Shown piece by piece: positions 1-11,612 of a stretch of DNA of 30,496 bases. The stretch's first letter is position 1. Each line of letters opens with the position of its first letter. Made by a program: the position numbers and the translations under genes. The notes under the pieces were generated by a model. The model was not told the origin of the DNA. It worked only from the letters and a program-made list of their open reading frames with translations, and searched no databases. The stretch covers positions 1 to 30,496 of the forward strand of contig JAEUWP010000169.1 in NCBI GenBank assembly GCA_018524725.1, in the 5' to 3' direction. The stretch is from Podaxis mareebaensis (taxonomy: Eukaryota > Basidiomycota > Agaricomycetes > Agaricales > Agaricaceae).

Positions 1-234
1 AAATCAGTATAAGAGTCTCAATTCATTCAACATTGATCAGTATACACTGGTATTGTCTGAATATTGAGTTCTAACAAAGCGGTGGTACAGGGCGCTTCAA
101 AGCGCGGCAAGAATGATGTGTATATAAATGGTGAGACAGCACTAGAAAAGTTCAACTGTCCATAAATCCTGTTATACACGAAGCCTAATTGACAAGCCCC
201 ACCTGCACATGTAGCCTACGCATGGGAAAGGAAG

Positions 235-690
235 CAGGACAATTAAATGCTCTGGTATGTATCCGAAGGCAGCGGGCGAAAGCAACGCAAGAAGAGATGA
301 TGAGTGCAAGGCAAGCAAAACAATCAGCGAGACAATCGCCACTATGCCAACGAGTTACTCAACTCGTGTGCCCGAAGCCTGCAATGCAGGAGAGGGCCAG
401 TGGGTTCAGTCATGATAAATAGCGCGCATGAACGCCAGAGCAAGTTTTGAACGGAACGAGCGCTTTCTGGAGAGAGGTGGAGACCACCAAATAGGAAGGC
501 GATGGTAACGAAGCATTGACCCGAGATTGGGCGCGAAAACATCGGAAGCCGAGTAGAACCCACTTCGATATCAATGTCCACATATCCTGTCATGTTACAG
601 AGCGGCGGGCGTAGGAGTCCATATAGTAGGGCCACGGACACCTGGCATGTGATGAATTTGACTCGCTCCTGCACCTCCGGCAGCCCAACA
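235..690 (-). pseudogene. Decayed copy of the polytopic membrane-protein family
   Basis: A minus-strand frame reads FVTIAFLFGGLHL and then LLWRSCALFIM. This matches FAVTIGALFGGLHL and LLWRISALYIM in the intact membrane protein at 5325-7003, in the same order and with similar spacing. Upstream, VSVALLYGLL corresponds to the preceding membrane helix. After the match the frame hits stops, and residual similarity to the C-terminal helix region continues only in other frames towards about 235. No N-terminal half (signal peptide, THGFFLQMGG region) was found up to 900. This is therefore a C-terminal relic with frameshifts. The function of the family is unknown to me. Confidence 0.6.
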
Positions 691-2356
691 AGTCCATTTC
701 ACTCGCCCTCAGACCCACGATTTGGACCGCTTGTCTGATCCATATCCCTTTCCTTGTTGGATAACTTCTACGCCCAGAGTGGCTGACCAGGAGATGGGGG
801 GTTGATGGCGGAAGCGAATCAGTTTCTGCAACTGCGGCATGAACGGGAGCCATGCCTTCATGCGCGTCTAATGGCTCCTCCTAGATGTCACAGCTACGAG
901 ACTCAGAATGACAAAATCAAAGGAGGCGGTACTCACCGTGCCGGTGAAAGTTCTCGTTAACTTAGGCTATGAACGATCGAGCTCGTTGCGACCCGCTGCC
1001 GCATACCTGACCACACCAATAAATCCGGAGCAAGAAGCTTATACCATACTGATCATCTGTCTTCTGAGTATTACCCAGCAGAAGTCCTTAGGGCAGGTAG
1101 GATGGGATGCACCACGATACAGGTAGGGGAAAAAGCAGTACGACAGCCGTGAATATGCAAACATCGGCTTGCCGAGATAGTGTCCTATTCTGGTCCAGGG
1201 GGGCCGGATAAGGGAGAAAAGTAAGCGATTGACTTTACGAACGACGGCAGTATTATTGGATGGAAGGGGCTGGGCATGAGTACCCCAAGACCCCAGGTGG
1301 TGACGTCGAGGAGGAACGCAGTCGGGTCGCCCCGTAGCGGGTGCCGGATCACCTGTGCTGAGGTTATGGTAGAGGGGGAATGGGTGGATGGGCTCATAAA
1401 AGGTGGATAAATCGAGGGATAGTGCAACGACACGAGAATTCCGATGTATAGGGGCAAGATCGGTTGGGGGCAGGTGTATGCAGTACAGCGTTAGCTATGG
1501 ACTGTCGCATGGCACTCCGACGAAAAATTACACCTTGCTTGTCCCCCGCCAGGCGTGCCACAAGAGGAATGTAGATTTAAGGCAGTGTGAATAAGATAAA
1601 AAGTAGCGACAGGCGTTAAGGTGAACCAAAGAATGCTGTCGACCTCTCTTGGGAATAACCTGTTCTAGACTTTTCAACGTTCGTCGCTGTGCGGATCTGG
1701 CCATCGATGTTCCTTGAACCTGGTATGGAGATCGGAGCTCGGCTGGCGTTGCAAAACACCATCCTCCCTCCCCTCATACGAAATCACCGCCGGTTCTTTA
1801 CCTCGTCGCTCCAACGTTCCCGGAACATGCAAACGAAGTTCTCAATCCTCCGCACACCATCCCCTTCCATCTTTGGAAGGTGGTGTCTGATCTCTTCGAC
1901 GACGGGATCCACTCTCCGAATGCGCTAGACCATCGAGAGGCATCCGACATCCGATTGCTGTTTTGACTTCGTTCTCCGTATTCAAAATTTGTCATCGTTG
2001 TACCTGTAAAAAGCTGGTTCAGAATGGAATGTCGTCATACATGGAAGATTCGTACCCTTTTATCTTGATTCTTTATTTTCTTGACCGTTTTCTAGCATTT
2101 TCTCTAATGAAAAAAAACTTTGTTAGCTGTAGTATAAAAATCATGTAGTAGGTATGACGAATACAACTTATCTTATCCCCCATTTTCCTCTGCTCTCTCT
2201 TCGCCCTCTGCTCTCTATCTCGTTTCGACTCGGAATCATCTTGCTGCCAGACGGACGCTGGCTCTATCTGCATTCAACCTTATACAACTTCAAGCGTAGC
2301 CGAGATTAGCGTAATTGGAGGAAGTGTAAGGAGAGTATAACTACAAGGATCAAAAC
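691..2356. other. Gene-poor stretch upstream of ELP6
   Basis: No convincing gene was found in 691-2356. Frames of 60-90 codons exist on both strands but none shows a recognisable motif, and they overlap one another. A plus-strand frame around 1740-1960 looks mildly protein-like without matching any family I know. A pyrimidine-rich tract (about 2177-2222, repeated CTCTCT/CCTCTGCT) lies about 240 bp before the ELP6 start and is typical of fungal promoters and 5' leaders. Confidence 0.4.
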
Positions 2357-2461
2357 ATGCATTACAGTACGTCATCGACCAAAACAATCACATCGCTATC
2401 TTATCTCAGTCGAACTCTATTTTATTCCACGCCATACATACTACTCACCGGCAAAGCCCAG

Positions 2462-3378
2462 ATGCTCCTCCCACCATTCAACCTCCCGCCAAACATCGCC
2501 TTACTCATAACAGACACCCTCCCATCACCAGCACCCTTCCTCCTCCACAGAGCCCTCGCTGCTCACCTCAAATCATCCCCTCCACCACCTACGGGCACTC
2601 ATAGAAAGGCAACAATCGTCTCAGTCTCCGAGGACCTGGCGAAATGGAAAGCAATAGCATCTCGCTCAGTGAGCCCGTCTCTACTCATTTCCAGAATAGT
2701 CGCGCTAACACTGAAAGTAGAATATCAACTTGAACCAGCACATTGACTCGGGATCGCTTACGTTCATTGATGCCCTCTCGATTGTGCAACCACCAACCCA
2801 AAATTCGCCATCCCAACCGCCTCTACGACCACTTTTCGACGCAATCGTTCACTCCCTTTCATCTACTACGGCTAACGAAGAGAACCAGACGAACCTTGTG
2901 ATCCTGGACGATGTTACAACCCTCGAATGGATCGGGTTCTCTCTCCTGGATATTTCCCGATTTCTTCGGGCGCTTGTAGCTTCCTGTAGGCACGTGAGTG
3001 TAGCCGGAATACCCGTGCTTTATTTACTTTTAACCCCTCACTAATTCACTAGGTGAATGCGACTCTGATTATTCGGCATCACTTCACGCTGTCGGATGAG
3101 GTCGATGATCTCTTTCGTTGTCTTTATCAACTGTGCACATATCATCTTGAAGTTCGGTCGCTTGCAAGTGGTCGTAGCGGCGCGGTCAGCGGAGAGGTAC
3201 GTTCTATGATTCTACATGCTCTAGAGTACCCATCGCGCTACAGGTCGGGCTCCATGCTGGCCCATCAACACCCCGTGGTCAGGTTAAACTGTTGCCGCGG
3301 AGTTCTGCGCTTCAATATCGCTTAACAGATACAGGAGCAGTGTTCTTCGAGCGAGGAACTGGAGCTGCTGTACTCTGA
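2462..3378 (+). CDS. ELP6: Elongator complex protein 6 (Elp6-like)
   Basis: Probable Elp6, a RecA-fold subunit of the Elp4-Elp5-Elp6 ring of Elongator, which supports modification of tRNA wobble uridines. Model: exons 2462-2668, 2721-2993, 3053-3196 and 3244-3378, all introns phase 0 and 47-59 nt, giving 252 aa. Family-like blocks are the N-terminal LLITDTLPSPAPFLLHRAL, the central LVILDDVTTLEWIG, LIIRHHFTLSDEVDDLF, and the C-terminal PRSSALQYRLTDTGAVFFER. No Walker A loop is seen, as expected for Elp6. The ATG at 2462 was chosen because homology starts at once. An upstream in-frame ATG at 2357 would add 35 residues, but a possible leader intron (GTACGT at 2367, CAG ending 2461) falls between them. 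The gene converges on eL8, about 220 bp away. Identification is from remembered family pattern, not alignment. Confidence 0.82.
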
Positions 3379-3601
3379 TGCTGGCGGCTCTTGGTTGTCT
3401 CAATAGCATGGTAAAATGGGAGGACTATAATACATGTAGACATGCGGCGCACTGCATATTGCATGTCCACGAATGGAACAAAGCATAGCACAATATATCG
3501 CATACGAAACATAACGTCCCAAAAGGGATACACCACATACTAAGACGACTATTTTGTGACAATGCCCAACCAGAGATATTCCCAAGGACCGGAGCTGATT
3601 T

Positions 3602-4882
3602 TTAGAGCTTGCCAAGAGAGGCAGCGCTGGCGTTCTGGCCGGCAGCCTTGGCACGCTTGCGGAGCATTTGGGTGGACTTGTAACCACGGATGCCTCCACC
3701 CCATTGACGACGTTGCTCTTCGTACTTGTCGGTGCTAGGTAGACAATGAAGTCGGCTTCAACACAAAGATAAAACTTAAGAACTTACAAGTTGGCCTTAG
3801 CGGCACTGACGAGAGTAGCAAGATCGCGTTGATCCTCGCTCTTGACATCCTGGAGTGCGACAACGGCAGCGGTCTTCTTGTGGACGACGGTGCCGAGACG
3901 AGCCTTGCCCTTCACGATGACGTAGGGAACACCCATCTTGCGGCAGAGAGCGGGCAAGAAGACAACGAGCTCGATAGGATCAACGTCATGGGCGATGACA
4001 ACAAGCGAGGCCTTCTTGGCCTCGATGAGAGCGACTATGTGGTTGAGACCGTACTTGACGAAGAGGGGCTTCTTGGTCTCCTACAAAACAAGTGAGGGAC
4101 TAGGCAGGCGTACAGTTCTAAATTAGGAACTTACAACGGTTTTGCCCTCGGCAGTAGCTGCAGCAGCAGCCTTGAGACGTTCCTTCTTCTCTTGCTTGCT
4201 CTCAGGGCGGTACTTGTTGAGCAATTTGAAGAGCTGGGTCGCAGTGTTCTTGTCGAGGGTGTGAGAGAACTGAGCGATGGCGGGGGGAACCTTCAGGCGC
4301 TGGTTGAGGATAACCTTTTGGCGTTGAAGGCGGACATATTCCGGCCACTTGACAAAGCGGGTCAAGTCGGTCTGGGGGCGGATGTCCTGACCTGAGAATC
4401 AAGAGTCAATGACAACAACGCGAATCATCGAGCACGCGACGTACCGATACCGAAGTTTTTGGGGTTTGCCTCAAAGAGAGGGTTCTTCTTGGCTTGGGCC
4501 TTCTTGCTAGCGCCGAAGGGAGCGGCGGCGGGCTTCTTACCGGATCCTGGTTTGGCCTTAGGGGGCTGGTCATTGAGACGAAGTCAGCAATGTTCATTCA
4601 CAGAAGAATGGTGCATTGCGCCTCGGAGCTCTAGTGTCATGAATCGCGGCGTGAAATCACTGCGAACACGACCCAGCATACAGAGGCTCGCGTCTAACGA
4701 CAACGGAGCCTACAATGATCTCTCAAAGAGAATGATATGCTGCTGCGATTCTGCAGGTGTGTCAATCAAGGTCATGGTACATCTGACATGAAAACTTACC
4801 ATCCATCCAAAAAATTGAGTTTTTACGCTGGATGAAGCGCAGAAACTAGAGTTCGTCGACGCGCACAACGGACGCTCACCAT
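3602..4882 (-). CDS. RPL8: 60S ribosomal protein eL8 (L8/L7a)
   Basis: Large-subunit ribosomal protein eL8 of the L7Ae/L30e/S12e/Gadd45 RNA-binding family. Exons in order of transcription: 4882-4880 (ATG only), 4565-4445, 4391-4135, 4080-3788 and 3734-3602, giving 268 aa, near the yeast Rpl8 length. Diagnostic blocks are [67 protein letters not shown] and the L7Ae core [20 protein letters not shown] followed by [16 protein letters not shown]. The C-terminus contains RQWGGGIRG. Introns 2-4 are about 53 nt; intron 1 is 314 nt and directly follows the start codon. The protein starts [12 protein letters not shown]. This is the most secure call in the window. Strong expression is expected. Confidence 0.97.
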
Positions 4883-5324
4883 TTTGTCGATGTCTTGAGG
4901 ATGTCGGGTGGTGTTGCTGAAGCTTGAGTGGACGATGGCAAGGATGAGGCTTGACGATGAGTGATCTGAATTCAGGCTCCGCTCGGATTACTCCGCTCGC
5001 CTGATCGTTGGACGGATTCTCGATGCTACTCCTTTTTCGATCTGAATTTGGGTTCCACGCGAAATATGCCCCCAGCCTCTAACCCCGATGAAAGGTTGAC
5101 ATCCCCCAGAATTCTCGTGAGATACGTCTTCCTTGCACCTACCTTGGTTGGCCAGAAGACTACAGGAGTCCGGGTAAAACTCCACTAGGTGCCAAAAGTT
5201 TTACTGTAATGGATACGGTGGTATGGCAGGATACAGTACTGAATAATTAGTCCAAAATGTTCTTGTCCTATTCCTAAATGCATATGCATCTACCTATGGT
5301 TCAAACTTTAAAGTCCGATTCTAT
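4883..5324. promoter_or_regulatory. Intergenic region: eL8 promoter and leader, 3' flank of membrane gene
   Basis: This stretch lies upstream of minus-strand eL8 and downstream of the membrane-protein stop. It should hold the eL8 promoter and 5' leader on the minus strand, and the terminator of the gene at 5325. I see no clear TATA box. A short direct repeat with CTCCGCTCG (about 4978-5000) is present. A 65-codon minus frame at 4988-5185 shows no recognisable motif and is not called. Confidence 0.4.
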
Positions 5325-7003
5325 TTACAGATGAGGAAGGAAGGAAGCCCAAGGAATATTTACAAGTGCACCAGGCGGCAGATCGCGCAGTGAAGCAAAG
5401 GCAGCCACAATGATGGCAATGCGGGCAAAAATATAGAAAATGCTGATCATAACAATCATTGGATACACCCGGGAGATCTTCCCTGCGAATATAAGCGAAT
5501 TCCTGTGTGTTAGTTGGTGTAACCATGATGAGCTGGAGAAATACACAGCGACTGGGATCCAGTGGATAGCGAGGAGCATTGGATTCACCATAATATACAG
5601 GGCTGAGATGCGCCAGAGAAGGGATTCAACAGTTGTCGGGAATGGGGATGACCAGGATATCAAATGAAGGCCACCAAATAGTGCACCAATGGTCACTGCA
5701 AACATAAGAACTGGAGCTTTCTCCCAACCCTTTGCAGGATCGTATGCATTAAACATCCCTCTGTACGATCTTTTCTTCCAAATAGGACCTGCAGTAATGA
5801 CCAGCAGCTGCCGGCAAACTTTCCGCATGGCATGAAATGGAAGTAGGAGGGCACTCCATATGAGTATCAAGCCCTGCCATAGGGGGGTCTGCTCTTGTCG
5901 TGTCTGTCCTAGTTGATCTGCTTGCTGATCGCTTAATTGGACTGTTTCTACTCCCGCTGTAGTCTGCACAGCAAGATCCACCTGTTCCTCGGTTTCAGCA
6001 ATAGTTGAGTGTTGCTGAGTCCCAAAGACGATATCTGTTAGTGTCGACTGGGTAGTCCACGAGGTTGGTTCTGGGACCATAGGATCCAGATCCCATCGTA
6101 TGTGCATCGGTAAGTTCACATTTTGCGGCTTCTTCCACCATAATGCGTATGTTATGGCATTCAAGGCTGCAAAAGACAGGGTCATTACTTCGAGCTCGGA
6201 CACCGGAAGATGTTTGATCCAGCGCGCAATACACTGAACGACGAACCATGTCGTCTGGACCACCACCAAGGATTTTGTAAGCACATCCCCTTTGTTTTTG
6301 TCGTTAATCTCCTCTTCGGACACCTGCAGCAGCACTTCTGTTCTGCCTTCCTTGATCAGTTGCAGTACATGTCCTACGTCCAATAGCTGAACGGGACGAC
6401 TAGCATTGTCATAGAACTGCAGCCCGCCCATCTGGAGGAAGAACCCATGTGCCAGAGTCCACTGCCCACCCGAGTTTCCTGTCGATACCCCGAGCCATTT
6501 CATGAACTTGCTCAGAGGTGGTTTTCCGTCCTGATCAGCCGCGTTCTCTGTTAATCAGTCAGCTCAGCTCTATGAGTTTCATGCAGAACTTGCTTGCCCT
6601 TTCGAGGGACTCGCTCATTATATAAGTCCCTAATAATTCCTGCTCCAATCCGCTGCCGCAAAGCCCAGGTCATGATGAATTCAGGTGCAAAGACGGCGAA
6701 AGCCATGGTAACGGCACGAGCACGAAAACGTCCCCATGAAGACGTCCCTACAGGGGAGACGTCCGGATGAATTGCAACCCAGGTGCAAGCCAATATCGTC
6801 GCCAGGCAGCTGACGACGATGTCCCGCACCGAACGATCGGTATCACCACCAACCAGGCCTGATAGGTCACGGGTTTCTGCGATGGAAGGGTACGATGTCG
6901 AATTGGTTGAGGAAGGTGATAAGGACGGTAGGGCTAGGCAAGAATCCGCGATCAAGAATAAAAGGATGTGCATCGCGTACGCACTCCGAGGTACCCTCAT
7001 CAT
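5325..7003 (-). CDS. Polytopic membrane protein, uncharacterised agaricomycete family
   Basis: Two exons, 7003-6590 and 6530-5325, joined by a 59-nt intron (GTTCTG..CAG, branch-like TTAAC), give 539 aa. The acceptor after TGATCAG keeps frame as GKQ-DGKPPLSKF. An N-terminal hydrophobic signal (MHILLFLIADSCLA) follows the ATG pair at 7003/7000. About eight further hydrophobic segments are visible: near 61-81, 98-119, two between about 220 and 270, and at least four in the C-terminal half, including VLMFAVTIGALFGGLHL and MISIFYIFARIAIIVAAFA. The segment THGFFLQMGG (about residue 165) resembles a conserved part of many uncharacterised mushroom membrane proteins. Function is unknown. A decayed paralogue lies at 235-690. 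The upstream 458 bp are shared with the divergent peroxin gene. Confidence 0.78.
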
Positions 7004-7460
7004 GTTCTGGGTGGTGATAGGTGGGGTCTGAGGGTTCGGTAAAGGTTGCAGCCAAACAATTTGTACCGTATGGTGTTGAAGAAGGAACACTGCCAACTCG
7101 AGGGGCTATGCATGATTCTGATCAAGATTTCGCGAAGGTCAGTACTGTGCTGTTGTAGGAATCACGTTGAAGAAGTCCAACTATCATTACTGAATATAAA
7201 AGCTGTTATTGCAGCTTCCATGCCAATAGGGTCTCCCAGCGTCCAAGCTATGATTGGAGCTTAAACGGGCTCGGCTCGGGAAACCGACCCCATCCGGCCA
7301 AAAACAAAACTTGGGCGTCATTAAATAGAAGGAAAGAAGGACGCCAATGCCTGGAAGAAGCATATGTTTATGAGTGTGCGGAACTCGCTATGTAGGTTTC
7401 AACAATAATAGCTATCACAGCCATGATACATACCCACAGTAGGTCAGATCCGTTCCCACG

Positions 7461-9182
7461 ATGTGTCGAGAATCACATTCCTCTGACATTCCGTTCACTC
7501 TGTCTGAAACCGCGTCGATGATGGCGACGCTCGACTACATCGACGTCCCGTCTTGTGCAACAAGGCTCGACGACTCACGCAGCATCCAGCCAGCACAGAA
7601 GATTCTCACCACCCTCCCCCGACTAGACCCTCAGGAAGCCAATGGCCGTCACCAACGCTCAAACTCAAACTCGTCTAGTCCTGGTCTCTCAGTCACTCCG
7701 ATGGCATTCATCCCTCAACTCCTCATGGGGTCTATACCAACCGCACCTGTAACTGGTCCAGCGGCCGTACCCCCGCCAACGAACCCACGGAAAAAGATCG
7801 AACCCGAGAAAGTGACGCTGCTGTCTTCACGGGACCCTCTATCCCTCCCGATCATGACGAACAATTTCAAAAGGTTCGTAGCCAAGGTTGGGCCTGTGTT
7901 CTGGTTCCAGGATCGTGTGGAAGAGGTCTTATTCTGGAAACGGGGATGGAAACGGACGACTACTTGGATGGCGCTATACGCGTTCCTCTGTAGGTTTATG
8001 TTTCCAAATCTATGGACGTTGAGCGACCTGATCCCTCCACAGGTTATTTTCCCCGAATGATATTGCTAATTCCACATGCAATCCTCATTGGTATCATCCT
8101 CTTTTCTTATCCCTATGCTTCCTCGCCTTCCCCCTCCTCCCCAGCCTCAGAGACACCACCGATACCCACTCAACCCCCCGCAGAGGGCACCGCAGCCTGG
8201 CAGGCCAACCTTCAGGGCATCCAGAACCTCATGGGCTTCGTCTCAGACATAACAACCCTCGCACAACCCTACACCTACCATCTCACCCTCTCCCCTCACC
8301 ATCTCACACCCTCAACCACAAACATCTCAACCTACGCATCGCCAACAACACGTTCCCCCTACACACCCGTCATCCTCACCCTCCTCATAATCACGTTCTT
8401 CCCATTACTCATAATCATCCACCTCCCAACATTCCCCACCCGCCAAGTTGCATTATTCGCAGGCCTAACACCATTCATGATCACGCACCCAACCATACAA
8501 AAACTCGCACCAACCCTTCTCCATTACGCACAGACTTCAATTCCAATCTTAATCACCCGCTACGAAGGCCTCATTTCACGTATAGATCCATCCTTAACAA
8601 CCTGGATCCACATGCCGCTCCGCACAATCCTCGAACGGCTCATCGACAACGACAGGCTCCCAGACGAAATCTGGCGCGCCGAAATGCGCGAGGTCGAGTT
8701 ATTCGAAAACGAGCGATACGAAGGAGGTAGTGTCCCCGTAACAGAATCCACAGGTCAGGGCTGGAGCAAGACGAATCTTCGGCCGGGCGAACGAAGTGCG
8801 TGGACGAGGGGTCGGGACGGTTGGACTGGCATTGGACCAGAGGACGAAATCAGGTCTGTAGCTCACCAATAAACCTATTCTTGATTTTATGCATATCGGA
8901 TGAGTGTTAACGATACATCTGTACAGCAGCAACTTGACGTTCTCGCTCTCCCCTAACTGGCGCTTCGTCCCGACAGAAGATTGGCGAAAGGACCTTACAG
9001 GTGCTTGGGCGGAGTGTGGTGGTGCGGATGAGGATGGGTGGGTGTATACGAATGATGCGTGGTTGGGTCCAAGGCCGAGACCGTATAGTGCTGGTGGGGG
9101 GAGTGTGACGAGGCGGAGAAGATGGGTGAGGAGAGTTTGGTATGATGCTGGGGCCGCGAGAAGTGGGAAGGATGGCAGTTGA
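7461..9182 (+). CDS. Integral peroxisomal membrane peroxin (Pex24/Pex30-like, dysferlin-type)
   Basis: Exons 7461-7989, 8043-8853 and 8927-9182 give 531 aa. After a polar Ser/Pro-rich N-terminus (1-130), the peroxin region begins with FVAKVGPVFWFQDRVEEVLF. Hydrophobic helices follow: MALYAFLCYFPRMILLIPHA, ILIGIILFSYPY, VILTLLIITFFPLLIIIHL and QVALFAGLTPFMI. The C-terminus has dysferlin-domain features: NLTFSLSPNWRFVPTEDW, DGWVYTNDAW and RRRRWVRRVWYD. Fungal Pex23/24/28-32 proteins with this layout sit in peroxisomal or peroxisome-contacting ER membranes and control peroxisome size and number. The donor at 7990 (GTAGGT) restores FLC-YFPR. Intron 2 has a GTCTGT donor and a CAGCAG acceptor, so Ser447 may be optional. 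The start could instead be the Met pair at 7518/7521. Which Pex paralogue it is cannot be decided by eye. Confidence 0.82.
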
Positions 9183-10068
9183 AGTTGTAGAATATTGTGT
9201 TTAAGAGCGCGTCCCTGTCATAGAGACTTTGTGCTCTGAATACTGGATGCGTTGTCTGTCTCTACGAAATGGAGTAATGAGATTTAGGTACAAATAAACA
9301 ACCAAATTCTGATATGATTCTATTCTATGCGACATAAGGATTATGCTATCTAAATGAAGTAATATATCTCGGTATATCCCGGCATCATTCGAACATAGTC
9401 GCCTTCGACATGCCTGCATCATATCACTGCATAAATTTGGCCGTGACATGGAGTATGATAGGAGCGCATGCAGGGAGGGTGGTGGGGAAGCCTGGTGGAT
9501 GACGGAATAAGGGATCTATATATCATATACAACCGGACATAACACGGGTTGACCAGATCTGGGGGACACCGTGTACGCTACTTTTTGGATCCCTGGCCTT
9601 TAGCCATTCGGCCCACCTTGCCCCAAACTCTGTACGCGCTATTTCCTCCCCTATCATCTCTCTATCTGTGCAGGCGCAGGTGGATGTATGTCACCGAACC
9701 CTCTACGAGGTCATCATGAAACCGTCAAGGCATCAATTACATAGTCCGTCATTACGCGCTATATCACCGGGGGGATACGTTATTAGATCATTCCTTGTCG
9801 CCCGGAATTACCTAGTTTGCTTGCAAGACCGCTAGATTTGGTAGTTGTTACTTTTTCGGAGACCACTGAAAAGGTTGAAATAAGCAAACATGTTCTATAA
9901 ATCCTCACGTTCGCTCAGTCTACCGCCAGTTCAACCTCATGCACGCCCCATAAAACCTGGCCTGTTCATCAATACCTCCTGCACTCCAACAATCCGCCTC
10001 TTCTACCTCTTCTAAACGACGCACTTCATCAATCGCCTATCGGAGCGCCTACTCGGCGTCTAACTGAC
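9183..10068. other. Intergenic region without recognisable gene
   Basis: About 885 bp between the peroxin stop and the next start. No frame over about 85 codons and none with motifs. It should hold the peroxin 3' end and the promoter of the gene at 10069. Pyrimidine-rich leader-like sequence (CCTCTTCTACCTCTTCT) appears about 60 bp before that start. ACGCGCTAT occurs twice, near 9633 and 9755, with no known role. Confidence 0.4.
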
Positions 10069-11135
10069 ATGTCGCTTAACCCGAACGGCGGTCGTATTTA
10101 CTCGGATGTTGAGCACGGAAATCAACCCCGGATACCTAAGAGTAATTCTGCTAATCAGTCTTCGGGGGCCCATAACCAAGGCTACGGAACCAATATCTTG
10201 TGGGTGGCATAATCTCTGCCTTATTGATTTATACTTACTCGGTCACAGGATGAAGCTGCCTCTGTGCTTCATATTATTTATTCTTATCTGTGCAACATCT
10301 GTGCTCGCCTTCGGACTACCATGCTGGTACTACTGTTACCACCGATGGAGTCACACACCAAGCGAGAACAAACGACAGACAAATAGTCACGAATATCGTC
10401 ACAATGTAAAATCAAAGGATGATCAAGGAGTAGAAACCGATGAAATGTGGAGAACAATCGTTGAACAGCTGCAGCGACAGTGGAGGATATACCATGCCCT
10501 TTCTATCATTGTACTTCCGTGAGCTTGTTGCCAAATAACGTCGCAGTGGAATGACATTGACCGGGAAATCCGTCTAGCACCACAGTCCGAACATTGGTAC
10601 TTCCCGAGACAGAGAAATGCTCTTGGGCGCACATCCTCGCTGTCATTGCTCTGTTAAGTGGGATGATGAATCTGGTCTTTACTACGATCTATCGAGAGTA
10701 TAGTGAAACATTCCGGCAGCAAGCCACAATCGATAGGTGGCTTAAGGTGGTTGTTCTATTACTCGATGATGAGTTGTTCACTAAAGCATGATCGGTTAAG
10801 GTTTCCCGCAACAGCTGGTCCTCCTTGGACTCAGGGCTATTTTGGGTATTCTTCTCTCTTCCTACCACCTGGTTTTCGAGGTGATTTATGATCAATTTTC
10901 AACAATAATGTTATCTCACATCAGTCTTGGTAGCACTGTGGGAGCAAGTGTCCTCTCAATCGTGCTCTCCACCTGGCTGGGTGTTTCTTCAAACTTGACT
11001 CCTAGCGTTTGCCCTTCCATCCGCATATACTTCTTTCGCGTGATAATTATTAGTTTCATCTCGGCCGCAGTCACGAGCGCATTACTTGTGATTTTCACTC
11101 TGCGATCTCTTGCGTTGAACAACAAGAAGCCGTAG
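10069..11135 (+). CDS. Uncharacterised multi-pass membrane protein
   Basis: Exons 10069-10199, 10249-10518, 10578-10746 and 10815-11135 (introns 49, 59 and 68 nt) join in phase to 296 aa. A polar N-terminal 44 residues precede a hydrophobic segment (LCFILFILICATSVLAFGL) ending in a Cys/Tyr-rich turn (CWYYCYH). Next come a charged stretch with VEQLQRQWRIYHALSII, then CSWAHILAVIALLSGMMNLV, then LVLLGLRAILGILLSSYHL and two further segments near the C-terminus (GASVLSIVLSTWLGV, VIIISFISAAVTSALLVIF). The W-rich helix followed by a TM pair recalls a large family of orphan agaricomycete membrane proteins, but I cannot name it. Intron boundaries, especially 10519-10577, are inferred only from frame and branch-site plausibility. 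The ATG at 10250 is an alternative start. Confidence 0.55.
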
Positions 11136-11429
11136 GCCAATTCATGTTCTGGGATCCCTGATTTGGTAGTTGGTGTTAGGAGGACGGTGGACTCTCGACC
11201 GGCCGTCTTACTGGAGACGGAGGCTTTCGGACGGTCATTGGTATATAAAGGAAATTTCTCCGTAACTTGAAGTTAATGATTTCGCGTTGTACTTCAGAGT
11301 GATGTTCAGTTACAGCTTCGAACTCTGTCTCCTATCGAGTGCCTTGGATCTGTTCTCGTTAGTTCTTTCTGTATTCCATCCCTTTCCCCTTCTGATTAGC
11401 CTTGGCTTTGCAAACTGTACATTGCAATC
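11136..11429 (+). promoter_or_regulatory. Possible TATA promoter and pyrimidine-rich leader
   Basis: TATATAAAGG near 11241 is the best TATA-like box in this part of the window. It is followed by a pyrimidine-rich tract (about 11320-11400), as is common in fungal 5' leaders, and then the candidate small ORF at 11430. No transcript evidence. An alternative start at 11301 gives a 65-residue hydrophobic peptide in another frame. Confidence 0.35.
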
Positions 11430-11612
11430 ATGTGGGTGTTTTGCCTATACACACTTCTTTGGACGTTGGGATTGGGCTACGGCAACGGCAACGAATTGAA
11501 CCGGGGAATGGGATACTGTACACAAATTCCCCCTACTGTAAAGAACACTGGGGTTTGTCTGAAGAATATCTACCTAGAACATGAAAAGCGAGGTAAAGGA
11601 CAAGAAGAGTAA
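11430..11612 (+). CDS. Candidate small secreted or membrane protein
   Basis: A 60-residue ORF begins with a hydrophobic, signal-like N-terminus (MWVFCLYTLLWTLGLGYG) and has a short polar mature part with two cysteines and a charged tail. It lies about 190 bp after a TATA-like box and a pyrimidine-rich leader. No family was recognised, and an ORF this size could occur by chance. Listed because promoter-like context and signal-like N-terminus coincide. Confidence 0.25.
   Translation: MWVFCLYTLLWTLGLGYGNGNELNRGMGYCTQIPPTVKNTGVCLKNIYLEHEKRGKGQEE

Noticed and set aside
3829..4126. Plus-strand ORFs of 60-90 codons over the eL8 gene
   Set aside because: Opposite strand to highly conserved eL8 exons; shadows only.
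5308..5667. Possible extra intron near 5480-5530 in the membrane protein
   Set aside because: A GT..CAG pair exists, but the continuous frame is open and keeps hydrophobic and basic residues in family-like order, so the simpler model was kept.
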